DNA of 64,000 nt from Mesorhizobium sp. M7A.F.Ca.US.008.03.1.1 (GTDB lineage Bacteria > Pseudomonadota > Alphaproteobacteria > Rhizobiales > Rhizobiaceae): contig NZ_RZRU01000020.1 of the NCBI RefSeq assembly GCF_003997495.1, forward strand, positions 1 through 64,000, written 5' to 3'. Each line of letters opens with the position of its first letter. Within the stretch, counting starts at the first letter, position 1. A program made the translations under genes and the position numbers. Positions 43,383 through 51,887 of this stretch are shown piece after piece. The notes under the pieces are model-generated. The model was not told the DNA's origin. It worked only from the letters and a program-made list of their open reading frames with translations, and did no database searches.

Positions 43383-44246
43383 ATGAGCGACGAGCATATC
43401 GATGAAATCTCTGGCGTCTCGACCACCGGCCACGAATGGGATGGTATCCGGGAGCTGAACAACCCGCTTCCCAGATGGTGGGTTATCACTTTTTACGTCA
43501 CCATTGTCTGGGCGATAGGCTACACCATTGCCTATCCAGCATGGCCTCTGTTGCACTCGGCGACAACGGGTGTGCTCGGCTATTCCAGCCGCAACGAGGT
43601 CAGGAACGAGCTGACCGCGGCTGAGGCCGCCAAGGGCAAATATATCTCGGCGGTGGAGTCCAAGAGCGTCTCGGAAATCGCCGCGGACGACGGCCTGCGC
43701 GAATTCGCAATCGCCGCCGGTGGCGCCGCTTTCAAGGTCAATTGCGTACAATGTCATGGCTCCGGCGCCCAGGGTTCCAAGGGCTTTCCCAATCTCAACG
43801 ACGACGACTGGCTGTGGGGCGGCAAGGCCGAGCAGATCCAGCAGACGATTACGCACGGCATCCGCTTCGCATCCGATCCGGACACGCGCCTGTCGGAAAT
43901 GCCGGCCTTCGGCGACATCATTACCGCCGACCAGATCGCACAAGTCAGCGCCTACGTGGCCAGCCTTTCCGGCAAGGTCCGCGATGCAAGTCTGATCCAA
44001 CCCGGCGCCAAGGTCTTTGCCGAGAATTGCGTGGCCTGTCACGGCGACAATGCAAAAGGCAACAGGGAATTCGGCGCCCCCGACCTGACCGATGCGATCT
44101 GGCTCTATGGATCCGGTGAGACAGCCATCGCCGCACAGGTCCGTGCGCCAAAACAGGGCGTCATGCCGGCCTGGGTTGGCCGTCTCGGCGAGATCAAGGT
44201 CAAGGAACTTGCAGTTTATGTCCATTCGCTTGGCGGCGGAGAATAG
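43383..44246 (+). CDS. fixP: cbb3 oxidase subunit III, FixP/CcoP (diheme cytochrome c)
   Basis: 287 residues: membrane anchor WVITFYVTIVWAIGYTIAYPAW and two CxxCH sites (CVQCH, CVACH), each followed by the expected Met ligand (LSEMPAFGD; GVMPAW). It accepts electrons from the bc1 complex. Confidence 0.97.
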   Translation: MSDEHIDEISGVSTTGHEWDGIRELNNPLPRWWVITFYVTIVWAIGYTIAYPAWPLLHSATTGVLGYSSRNEVRNELTAAEAAKGKYISAVESKSVSEIAADDGLREFAIAAGGAAFKVNCVQCHGSGAQGSKGFPNLNDDDWLWGGKAEQIQQTITHGIRFASDPDTRLSEMPAFGDIITADQIAQVSAYVASLSGKVRDASLIQPGAKVFAENCVACHGDNAKGNREFGAPDLTDAIWLYGSGETAIAAQVRAPKQGVMPAWVGRLGEIKVKELAVYVHSLGGGE

Positions 44247-44288
44247 GAATGGAAGGTCCTATTCTTCGGTCCCCCCTGCCAAGCGGAC

Positions 44289-44312
44289 GAGGCCCGGCGT
44301 GAGCCGGGCCTC
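44289..44312 (+). terminator. Hairpin after fixNOQP
   Basis: GAGGCCCGGC-GTGA-GCCGGGCCTC, perfect 10-bp stem, 42 bp after the fixP stop; no strong T-tract. A second IR (AATAGGA...TCCTATT) overlaps the fixP stop codon. Confidence 0.65.
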
Positions 44313-44413
44313 GACACCATCCCTAATGCGATCTGCACAACCCGGCAAGGCTATCCTACGGCGAGGCTTTACGACAGGTGCCCCTGACATTGGCTGGGAA
44401 AGTGGAGTTGCAC

Positions 44414-45973
44414 ATGCGTGACAAGACGCAGTTGACAGGGCTCGAAACAGAAACTGTCAATTCCGCCAAAACCCGCAAGCCGCTTTATGCCGCGCGTCAA
44501 AAGATCTTTCCGAAGCGCGCCTCGGGCAACTTTCGTCGCTTCAAATGGCTGGTGATGACGATCACACTTGGCATCTATTACCTGGCTGCGTGGCTGCCTT
44601 GGGCTCGCGGTCCATTTGCCCCGGACCAGGCAGTCCTGCTCGATCTCGCGAACCGGCGCTTCTACTTCTTCTTCATCGAGATATGGCCCCAGGAATTCTT
44701 CTATGTGGCCGGCCTCCTGGTCATGGCGGGCGTCGGTCTTTTCCTGATCACCTCGACTGTCGGCCGTGCCTGGTGCGGCTATGCATGCCCTCAGACGGTG
44801 TGGGTCGATCTGTTCCTCGTCGTCGAACGTGCGATAGAGGGCGACCGTAACGCTCGCATGAAACTCGATGCAGGCCCCTGGACCGCCCGCAAGCTGATGC
44901 TGCGCTTATCGAAGCACGCCGTCTGGCTGGTCATCGGTGCGGCGACCGGCGGCGCCTGGATTTTCTATTTTGCCGATGCGCCGACGCTGGTTGGCGAACT
45001 CTTCACCGGCACCGCGCCACCCGTCGCCTACATCACTGTCGCCGTGCTGACGGCTACCACCTACACGTTCGGCGGTCTGATGCGCGAGCAGGTCTGCACC
45101 TACATGTGCCCATGGCCGCGCATCCAGGCAGCGATGCTCGACGAAAGTTCTCTCACCGTCACCTACAATGACTGGCGCGGCGAACCGCGTTCTCGCCACG
45201 CCAAGAAGGTCCTTGCCGCAGGGCTGCCGGTCGGTGACTGCGTCGACTGCAATGCCTGCGTCGCGGTCTGCCCGATGGGGATCGACATCCGCGATGGCCA
45301 GCAGATGGAATGCATCACCTGCGCGCTGTGCATAGACGCCTGCGACGGGGTCATGGACAAGCTCGGCAAGGAGCGCGGGCTGATCTCCTATGCGACACTG
45401 TCCGACTACAACGCCAACATGATGCTGGCGACCGCGGGCGGCTCCAGTTCAGTCAACCCGTCGCAGGTCAGGACCGCTGATGGCCTGTTCTCCGACAAGG
45501 TGGCGCATTTCCATATCCGCAAGATCTTTCGGCCACGCACCTACGTCTACATGGGTATCTGGTCGCTGATCGGCCTGGGTCTGCTCTATTCGCTGCTGAC
45601 GCGCGATCGGCTCGAAGTCAACGTGCTGCATGATCGCAATCCGCAATTTGTCACGCTGTCCGACGGCTCGATCCGCAACGGCTACACCGTCAAGCTGCTC
45701 AACATGATCCCCGAGCCAAGGACGATCGTTGTCGCGATTCAAGGCTTGCAGGGCGCCGAGATGAGCGTGGTCGGCGACGACATCCCGGAAGGCCGTTCTT
45801 TTGCCATTCCGGTCGAACCCGACCGCCTGAAAATGCTGAAGGTCTTCGTGCGCCAGCCGGCGGATCAAATCCAGGGCACAGCGCAGACCTTCAAGTTCCG
45901 TGTCGAGGACAAGGCGAGCTTCGAGGCGGACGAATACACCGCCACCTTCAACGCGCCGGAGACTGCCAGATGA
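44414..45973 (+). CDS. fixG: FixG/CcoG, polyferredoxin-like cbb3 assembly protein
   Basis: 519 residues. Several membrane segments, then two 4Fe-4S motifs, CVDCNACVAVCPMG and CITCALCIDACDG, with CGYACPQTVW earlier. It probably reduces copper for the oxidase. The start MRDKTQLTG at 44414 fits; a GTG at 44378 also lies in frame. Last bases overlap fixH (ATGA). Confidence 0.93.
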   Translation: MRDKTQLTGLETETVNSAKTRKPLYAARQKIFPKRASGNFRRFKWLVMTITLGIYYLAAWLPWARGPFAPDQAVLLDLANRRFYFFFIEIWPQEFFYVAGLLVMAGVGLFLITSTVGRAWCGYACPQTVWVDLFLVVERAIEGDRNARMKLDAGPWTARKLMLRLSKHAVWLVIGAATGGAWIFYFADAPTLVGELFTGTAPPVAYITVAVLTATTYTFGGLMREQVCTYMCPWPRIQAAMLDESSLTVTYNDWRGEPRSRHAKKVLAAGLPVGDCVDCNACVAVCPMGIDIRDGQQMECITCALCIDACDGVMDKLGKERGLISYATLSDYNANMMLATAGGSSSVNPSQVRTADGLFSDKVAHFHIRKIFRPRTYVYMGIWSLIGLGLLYSLLTRDRLEVNVLHDRNPQFVTLSDGSIRNGYTVKLLNMIPEPRTIVVAIQGLQGAEMSVVGDDIPEGRSFAIPVEPDRLKMLKVFVRQPADQIQGTAQTFKFRVEDKASFEADEYTATFNAPETAR

Positions 45974-46467
45974 CCGCTAACGCTGAAAAACCCCGCGTAT
46001 TCACCGGCAGGCACATGCTGGCCATCATCCTAGCCTTTTTCGGGGTGGTCATCGCGGTCAATCTGACGATGGCAACGCTCGCCAACACGAGCTGGACCGG
46101 CCTTGTCGTCGAAAACACCTATGTGGCGAGCCAGCAGTTCAACAAGAAGGCCGAGGAGGGGCGGGCGCAGGCAGCGCTCGGCTGGACCGGCAAGCTGACC
46201 ATCGCATGGGGCGAGGTCCGCTATAGCCTTACCGACGCCGTCGGCAAGCCGATTGCCTTGCATGGCGTCAAGGTGCTGTTTCGCCATCCCGCCTACGAGA
46301 AAGAGGACAAGGCGGTCAACCTCGCCCTCGCCTCCGGCCAGGAATTCGCAGCCCAGCACATGCCGAAGGATGGCGTCTGGATCGTCGAAGTCGACGCTGA
46401 CGCCGGTCTGGCCGAGCCCTACCGCGAAGTCCGCAGGATCATGATTTCCCATGGAGCGCTGAAATGA
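45970..46467 (+). CDS. fixH: FixH/CcoH, cbb3 assembly protein
   Basis: 165 residues, one amino-terminal membrane segment (HMLAIILAFFGVVIAVNLTMA) and a periplasmic beta domain (GLVVENTYVASQQFNKKAEEG). Needed for cbb3 maturation. Overlaps fixG and fixI by 4 nt each. Confidence 0.94.
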   Translation: MTANAEKPRVFTGRHMLAIILAFFGVVIAVNLTMATLANTSWTGLVVENTYVASQQFNKKAEEGRAQAALGWTGKLTIAWGEVRYSLTDAVGKPIALHGVKVLFRHPAYEKEDKAVNLALASGQEFAAQHMPKDGVWIVEVDADAGLAEPYREVRRIMISHGALK

Positions 46468-48743
46468 GTTGTTGTGCACCGGGCGCCGAAATGGCGCTTG
46501 ATCTGGGCAGCACCACGTCGGTCCTGCCGTCTAGTCAAGAGATCAGGCTGGCGAGCCGATCGCTTGGAGATGATCTCCGCCAAACCGATCTTTCGGTGCC
46601 GAGCGTTCATTGCGCAGCTTGTATCCAGACGATCGAGACGGCGTTGGGAACGCTCGATCGCGTCGAGAGCGCCCGCGTCAACCTGTCGACGAAACGGGTC
46701 TCGGTCCGCTGGCGTGGCGACGAGGTTCCACCGTTCGTCGCCGCGCTTGGACGGCTCGGCTACCAGGCGCATCTCTTCGCCCCCGAGATTGATGAAAAGG
46801 ACAGGACGCTTTCGGAGTTGATCCGCGCCGTCGCGGTTGCCGGGTTCGCGGCGGGCAATATCATGCTGCTTTCGGTCTCTGTCTGGTCCGGGGCCGAAGG
46901 GGCTACCCGCGACCTGTTTCACTGGGTCTCCGCATTGATCGCCATCCCAGCGCTCGCCTTCGCCGGCGGCATCTTCTTCCGCTCGGCCTGGAATGCACTG
47001 CGCCACGGCCGCATGAACATGGACGTGCCGATCGCGGTCGGAGTGTCGCTCGCTTACGCCATGAGCCTCTATGAGACGATCAACCATGGCGACCACGCCT
47101 ATTTCGACGCGTCGGTTTCGCTGCTTTTTTTCCTTTTGATCGGCAGGACGCTGGATCACGTGATGCGCGAACGTGCCCGCACCGCGGTGAAAGGCCTGTC
47201 GCAGCTGGCCGCACGCGGCGCCATGGTGCTGCGCGGCGATGGCGCGCGCGACTATCTGCCGGTTGGCGAGATCGAACCGGGGATGCAGCTGCTGATCGCG
47301 GCCGGTGAAAGGATCCCCGTCGACGGCAAGATCATCCACGGAGCGTCTGATCTCGACTGCTCGCTGGCCTCAGGCGAAAGCGCGCCGAAAAACGTGGCGC
47401 CGGGCGAAGCCGTGCAGGCCGGCGTGCTCAATCTTACCGGCCCGCTGACGATCGAGGCGACCGCCGCCGCGAAGGATTCGTTCCTCGCCGAAATGGTTCG
47501 GCTGATGGAAGCCGCAGAGGGCGGTCGCGCGCACTATCGCCGCATCGCTGATCGCGTGTCGGCACTCTACGCGCCCGTGGTTCATCTCACCGCCTTCGTG
47601 ACATTCCTGGGTTGGATGGCGGCGACGGGCGACTGGCACCGGGCGATGACGATCGCCATTGCCGTTCTGATCATCACCTGCCCGTGCGCGCTCGGCCTCG
47701 CCGTACCGATCGTTCAGGTGGTCGCCGCGCGGCGTCTGTTCGAGAACGGCATCATGGTCAAGGACGGTTCGGCCATGGAGCGCCTGGCGACGATTGATAA
47801 CGCAGTGTTCGACAAGACCGGAACGCTCACGCTCGGACAACCCCGGCTCCTCAATGCATCGTCGATCGATCCGGCCATGCTGGCAATCGCGGCAGACATG
47901 GCCGCGCACTCGCGTCACCCGTTTTCAAAGGCCATAACCGGCTTTGCCGCTCCTGGCGGGCAACACAAATTCGATGCCGTCACAGAGCATCCGGGGTTCG
48001 GGATCGAAGCCACTGTCGCCGGAAGCATCTGGCGGCTGGGTCGACGCGGATGGGCTGGATGGAAGGCCCGGACCGGTGGTGAAGGCAACCATGGCTATGG
48101 CGGAACGGTGCTGACAAAAGACGGGTTCATTGTCGCGACCTTCGATTTCGAGGATGCGCTGCGCGCCGACGCGGCGGCGGCGATCAAGCGATTGAACGAT
48201 ACTGGGGTGTCGATGCAAATGCTGTCGGGCGATACCGCAGGTGCCTGCGGTGAAGTTGCAAGAATGCTGGGTGTCGAGGACTTCGTTCCGTGCCTGCTGC
48301 CGTCGGGCAAGGTCGAGCGCATCGAGACCCTGGCGAAAGACGGACACAAGGTTCTGATGGTTGGCGACGGCCTCAACGACACGCCGGCGCTGAGCGCGGC
48401 GCATGTCTCGATCGCTCCGGCCACCGCCGCCGACATTGGCCGCAATGCCGCCGACTTCGTATTCCTGCGCGAAAGCCTTCTGGCAGTGCCTCTCGCGCTG
48501 GACGTCTCGCGCAAGGCGGGACACCTGATCCGCCAGAACATCGCGATTGCGATCGTCTACAATGCCGTCGCCGTGCCGATCGCCATCCTGGGCCACGCCA
48601 CGCCTTTGTTAGCGGCGATTGCCATGTCTGCCTCATCGGTGCTTGTTATTGGAAACGCATTGCGCTTGCACGGCTTCGGGGCGAATGCGACGCTGCAAGT
48701 TATTCAAAAAGTCGGACGCTCCGCAGTCAGCTATTCGGCATAA
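46464..48743 (+). CDS. fixI: FixI/CcoI, copper-exporting P1B-type ATPase for cbb3 assembly
   Basis: 759 residues. A metal-binding domain with HCAACIQTIE, eight membrane helices, CPC in TCPCALGLAVP, the phosphorylation site DKTGTLT, and GDGLNDTPAL. Delivers copper to FixN. Confidence 0.96.
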   Translation: MSCCAPGAEMALDLGSTTSVLPSSQEIRLASRSLGDDLRQTDLSVPSVHCAACIQTIETALGTLDRVESARVNLSTKRVSVRWRGDEVPPFVAALGRLGYQAHLFAPEIDEKDRTLSELIRAVAVAGFAAGNIMLLSVSVWSGAEGATRDLFHWVSALIAIPALAFAGGIFFRSAWNALRHGRMNMDVPIAVGVSLAYAMSLYETINHGDHAYFDASVSLLFFLLIGRTLDHVMRERARTAVKGLSQLAARGAMVLRGDGARDYLPVGEIEPGMQLLIAAGERIPVDGKIIHGASDLDCSLASGESAPKNVAPGEAVQAGVLNLTGPLTIEATAAAKDSFLAEMVRLMEAAEGGRAHYRRIADRVSALYAPVVHLTAFVTFLGWMAATGDWHRAMTIAIAVLIITCPCALGLAVPIVQVVAARRLFENGIMVKDGSAMERLATIDNAVFDKTGTLTLGQPRLLNASSIDPAMLAIAADMAAHSRHPFSKAITGFAAPGGQHKFDAVTEHPGFGIEATVAGSIWRLGRRGWAGWKARTGGEGNHGYGGTVLTKDGFIVATFDFEDALRADAAAAIKRLNDTGVSMQMLSGDTAGACGEVARMLGVEDFVPCLLPSGKVERIETLAKDGHKVLMVGDGLNDTPALSAAHVSIAPATAADIGRNAADFVFLRESLLAVPLALDVSRKAGHLIRQNIAIAIVYNAVAVPIAILGHATPLLAAIAMSASSVLVIGNALRLHGFGANATLQVIQKVGRSAVSYSA

Positions 48744-48748
48744 TCCTC

Positions 48749-48904
48749 GTGACGACGTTGCTCTATCTCATACCAGTGGCCCTTTTTCTGGGTGCACTGG
48801 GTGTGTCCGGCTTCGTCTGGGCATTGCGAAGCGGTCAATACGAAGATCTCGACGGAGCCGCCGAGCGGATACTAATTGATCGGGACGACAAACCGGAACG
48901 CTGA
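48749..48904 (+). CDS. fixS: FixS/CcoS, small cbb3 assembly protein
   Basis: 51 residues from GTG at 48749, 5 nt after the fixI stop: MTTLLYLIPVALFLGALGVSGFVWALRSGQYEDLDGAAERIL. One membrane helix and the conserved SGQYEDLDG motif. Closes the fixGHIS operon. Confidence 0.92.
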   Translation: MTTLLYLIPVALFLGALGVSGFVWALRSGQYEDLDGAAERILIDRDDKPER

Positions 48905-48975
48905 TTTCAATCCGCTGTGCATAAGATGCGCGGATCGCGCTCGTCAGTCGAGCCGGCTCGGTCGGGAACAAGCTG

Positions 48976-49015
48976 TCCATGCTCCATGCTCCATGCTCCA
49001 TGCTCCATGCTCCAT
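48976..49015. repeat. 7-bp tandem repeat
   Basis: Five full copies of GCTCCAT plus a 5-nt partial copy, perfectly identical, in the spacer after fixS. A slipped-strand microsatellite; not in a gene. Confidence 0.95.
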
Positions 49016-49392
49016 GACCATCTTGACCTAAGCTGCACACTACATTTGTGAAAAGCCTCTGTCGTGCGAAGGACTGCCTCCCATTGCACCCAGTATGAGG
49101 CGTGTGATGCCACGAGAGTACCTCGCGTGGCCGGACGAGAGCTTGGCAATGTGCGCACGGGTTCCAAAGTGGAACGTCACGGTCGATCACCTGACCGTGA
49201 ACCGCCAGTGCCGATTGGTCATGTCTGGCTGATCCAGATCAGGGTCATACTCATCGGCGTGGTCTATTGACCAGTCTTCGACGGAGAAATGCATGACTTA
49301 CGGAAAGATTGGTCGTCATTATCAGCACCTTCACGGTTCTGGGTTTTCTGTCGTGTGGTCGGCCATGCCTTGTGCTTACGGCGCAGCCATTA

Positions 49393-49547
49393 GCTGACCG
49401 GCGTCGTGTGTATCTCGCTTGCTGGCTGACCATCCGCGTGGCTTGCGCGGACAGGGGGCCGATCAACAGCTTTCGCCTTTGATGGGTTGTGTGCGTCGTT
49501 GCCGATCCATCCCGATTCCCGGCCCGCGCCTTGAGGCTATGCGACGG
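49393..49547. repeat. Left diverged direct repeat beside the CHAT gene
   Basis: Matches 50302-50463 over about 150 bp with small gaps: shared stretches include TCTCGCTTGCTGGC, GTTGCCGATC and ATTCCCGGCCC-type words. A further short match lies at about 49158 against 50253 (GGGTTCCA...TGGAA). The 730-bp spacer 48905-49632 holds no other supported gene. Confidence 0.6.
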
Positions 49548-49632
49548 TACCGGAACCCAGCGCACGTCACGCGGTTCCGCGCGCGTGGTGTCCGCTCGTC
49601 ACGACGATGAACGAACAAGCGGCTGGAGTACC

Positions 49633-50250
49633 ATGAACACCGTACACATCATCGACTGCCACAATGCAAATGACTACTTCGCCGACAGGCAAGAGGGACC
49701 GATCGTGCAGCACTTGTTAAAGGCTGTCAACATCCGCGCGGAGCTCCAAATGGCGTTGAACCGAACGAAATTTGGTGAGGCTGTAGTACGAGCGATGGAG
49801 GCGGAGTGCGACGTGCTTCACATCGCCGGGCACGGCAATGGTGACGGGATCGCTTCGTCCAGTGGGCGAAGTGGCCTTCTTTGGGCTGACTTCGTAAAAA
49901 TGTTCCAGGGCTCGCATCCAGCGCCGAAGATCCTCGTGATGTCAACGTGCTGCGGAGCATCATCGGGGTTGGGACGTGCGTTTTCGAAATCGATCAACCG
50001 TCCGAAGTTGATCATTGGTTCGAGTGACGCGCGCTATTTCGACGACTATGTCGCCGCGTGGGCTTTGCTCTATCGGCGACTGAATTGCAAGGACATCGAC
50101 ATCGAAGCCATGCAGCAGGTTCTTGATGAGATATGCGCGGTCGTGGATAAAAGTTTCCGCTACCTTGGCTGGGATGACGAGAGAGAGCGCTACGTTCGAT
50201 ACCCTCACCCTCGCAAGAGAGCCCGCTTCGACGTCGTGGAGCGTGAGTAG
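49633..50250 (+). CDS. Stand-alone CHAT/caspase-like protease domain protein
   Basis: 205 residues, no signal or membrane segment. CDVLHIAGHGNGDG places a His at 67 and ILVMSTCCGAS a Cys at 106/107, the His-Cys dyad of CHAT (caspase HetF-associated) domains. GSSDARYFDDYVAAWALLY, the usual next block of CHAT domains, follows. There is no repeat or TPR domain fused. CHAT proteases often act in defence or cell death when joined to sensors; a lone domain may have a partner elsewhere or be a signalling enzyme. GGAG 6 nt before the ATG. The gene is flanked by diverged direct repeats. Confidence 0.7.
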   Translation: MNTVHIIDCHNANDYFADRQEGPIVQHLLKAVNIRAELQMALNRTKFGEAVVRAMEAECDVLHIAGHGNGDGIASSSGRSGLLWADFVKMFQGSHPAPKILVMSTCCGASSGLGRAFSKSINRPKLIIGSSDARYFDDYVAAWALLYRRLNCKDIDIEAMQQVLDEICAVVDKSFRYLGWDDERERYVRYPHPRKRARFDVVERE

Positions 50251-50301
50251 TATGCGCAAGGGTTCCAGGTGGAATGTGGCGATCGATGCGGCGCGGCCGT
50301 C

Positions 50302-50463
50302 GCTGACCAGCGTCGCGAGTGTCTCGCTTGCTGGCGGCGATCTGCGCGGCTGCGCGGCGAAAGGGCGGGATCGGTTAGCCGCATCCACCTCTGAGCGCTT
50401 TGAGTGCTTCGTTGCCGATCGATGCGAATCTCCCGGCCCAGCGCCTTTAGGCAATGCGGCGGG
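50302..50463. repeat. Right diverged direct repeat beside the CHAT gene
   Basis: Partner of 49393-49547, in the same orientation. It lies between the CHAT stop and the UbiM-like start, where an open frame upstream of 50534 has no recognised product. Confidence 0.6.
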
Positions 50464-50533
50464 CACGGAGCTCATGTCACTCGGCTCAGTTCCACCGTTA
50501 CACGAGGATAGGCGACCGGATGGCGGCACGCTG

Positions 50534-51712
50534 ATGGGCTCTGACGATAATTTTGACATCGTTGTCGTTGGAGCCGGCCCGGTCGGCCTTTCGTTCGCTG
50601 CGTCGCTTGCCCAAAGCGAACTCAAGGTGGCAGTTGTTGAACAGAACACATTCGATAGTCTGGCGAATCCGGCTTTCGATGGTCGCGAAATCGCGCTGAC
50701 CAACGCTTCGATCAGAACCCTTCGCGAGCTCGGCGCCTGGGATGTCATCCCGGCTTCGGACAAATCAGCACTTCAAGGCGCGCGCGTGCTCAACGGCTCG
50801 AGCGCATTCGCTCTTCGTTTCGATCCTCCCAGCAACTCTGGAGAACCGCTGGGGGTTTTGGTTCCAAATTGCCGGATCCGCGAGGCGCTGTTCAAAATCG
50901 TCCGCTTGCAGGATCGCGCCCGGCTGTTGTGCGGCCACTCGGTCGTCGATGCAACAAACAGCCAAGAAGGAGCAGTCGTAACGCTCTCTAATGGCGCGCG
51001 TTTAACTGCTCGGCTGGTTGTTGCCGCGGATTCGCGTTTGTCCGCCACGCGTGATCTGCTAGGCATCGGCGCCGATATCAACCGGCTTGGCCACTCGATG
51101 CTGATTTGCCGAGTGAGGCACGAGCGCGCCCACCACCAGATCGCCATCGAATGGTTCGATCACCATCAGACGATAGCGATATTGCCCCTCGCGGAGGGCA
51201 TGTCGTCGCTGCTGCTCACATTGCGCTCAAACGAGGCCTATAGACTGCTTGCCTTCGATGATGATTTGTTCCTGTCGGAGTTGACGAAACGGTGTCGAGG
51301 GCGCCTTGGAAAAATGACCTTGGCAAGCAAGCGCCACACCTATCCGCTGGTCACGACCTGGGCGCACAAATTCCGGGCGCCGAGCGCCGCACTCATCGGC
51401 GACGCTGCCATCGGCATGCACCCGGTGACCGCTCACGGATTCAACATCGGTCTCAGCAGCCAGAAGCAACTCGCCCGTGGAATCATGACTGCGTGCCGCG
51501 ACGGCCGCAATGTTGGCGACCCCGACATGCTGCATATATACGAAAGGCGGCTGCGCCTGTCGGCGGCGCCGCTCTACCATGCAACGAACATATTGGTTGG
51601 ACTCTACTCCAGAGACCACCTGGCGGCACGGCTTGCAAGGCATCTGGGGCTTCGCTTTGCCCAACATGTTCCCCTTGTCCGGCATGGGATTTCGGCGGAG
51701 CTCCAGCGGTGA
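50534..51712 (+). CDS. FAD-dependent ubiquinone hydroxylase, UbiM-like
   Basis: 392 residues from MGSDDNFDIVVVGAGPVGLSFAASLA. The GxGxxG FAD site, a DGREIALTNASIRTLRELG-type substrate region and the second FAD motif GDAAIGMHPVTAHGFNIGL identify a UbiH/Coq6-family flavin hydroxylase. It is shorter than UbiH and resembles UbiM, a branch found in alpha-proteobacteria. It would hydroxylate the ubiquinone ring. The extra region upstream of 50534 is not part of the gene by homology. The position near the cbb3 genes could mean support of microaerobic respiration, but this is inference. Confidence 0.82.
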   Translation: MGSDDNFDIVVVGAGPVGLSFAASLAQSELKVAVVEQNTFDSLANPAFDGREIALTNASIRTLRELGAWDVIPASDKSALQGARVLNGSSAFALRFDPPSNSGEPLGVLVPNCRIREALFKIVRLQDRARLLCGHSVVDATNSQEGAVVTLSNGARLTARLVVAADSRLSATRDLLGIGADINRLGHSMLICRVRHERAHHQIAIEWFDHHQTIAILPLAEGMSSLLLTLRSNEAYRLLAFDDDLFLSELTKRCRGRLGKMTLASKRHTYPLVTTWAHKFRAPSAALIGDAAIGMHPVTAHGFNIGLSSQKQLARGIMTACRDGRNVGDPDMLHIYERRLRLSAAPLYHATNILVGLYSRDHLAARLARHLGLRFAQHVPLVRHGISAELQR

Positions 51713-51887
51713 TACTGCACCAGCAGTCGCATTTTTGCGCGTGCTGGGCGAGCGATGAGAGAGTGCATGATGCACCGGAGTAATCCTGCTCCCCGACGCT
51801 GATCTCCGATTGAAGAATTAACCCGTCCTTCAGGGGGGCTGCATAGGCTGCGGACAAGCAGGAGTAAGCAAGCTGACCCGTCCAGCC

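Noticed and set aside
44378..44413. GTG start of fixG
   Set aside because: The 12 extra residues do not match the family; ATG at 44414 has GTGGAG before it.
50123..50533. 137-residue upstream extension of the UbiM-like gene
   Set aside because: Overlaps the end of the CHAT gene and the direct repeat; homology begins at the FAD motif after 50534.
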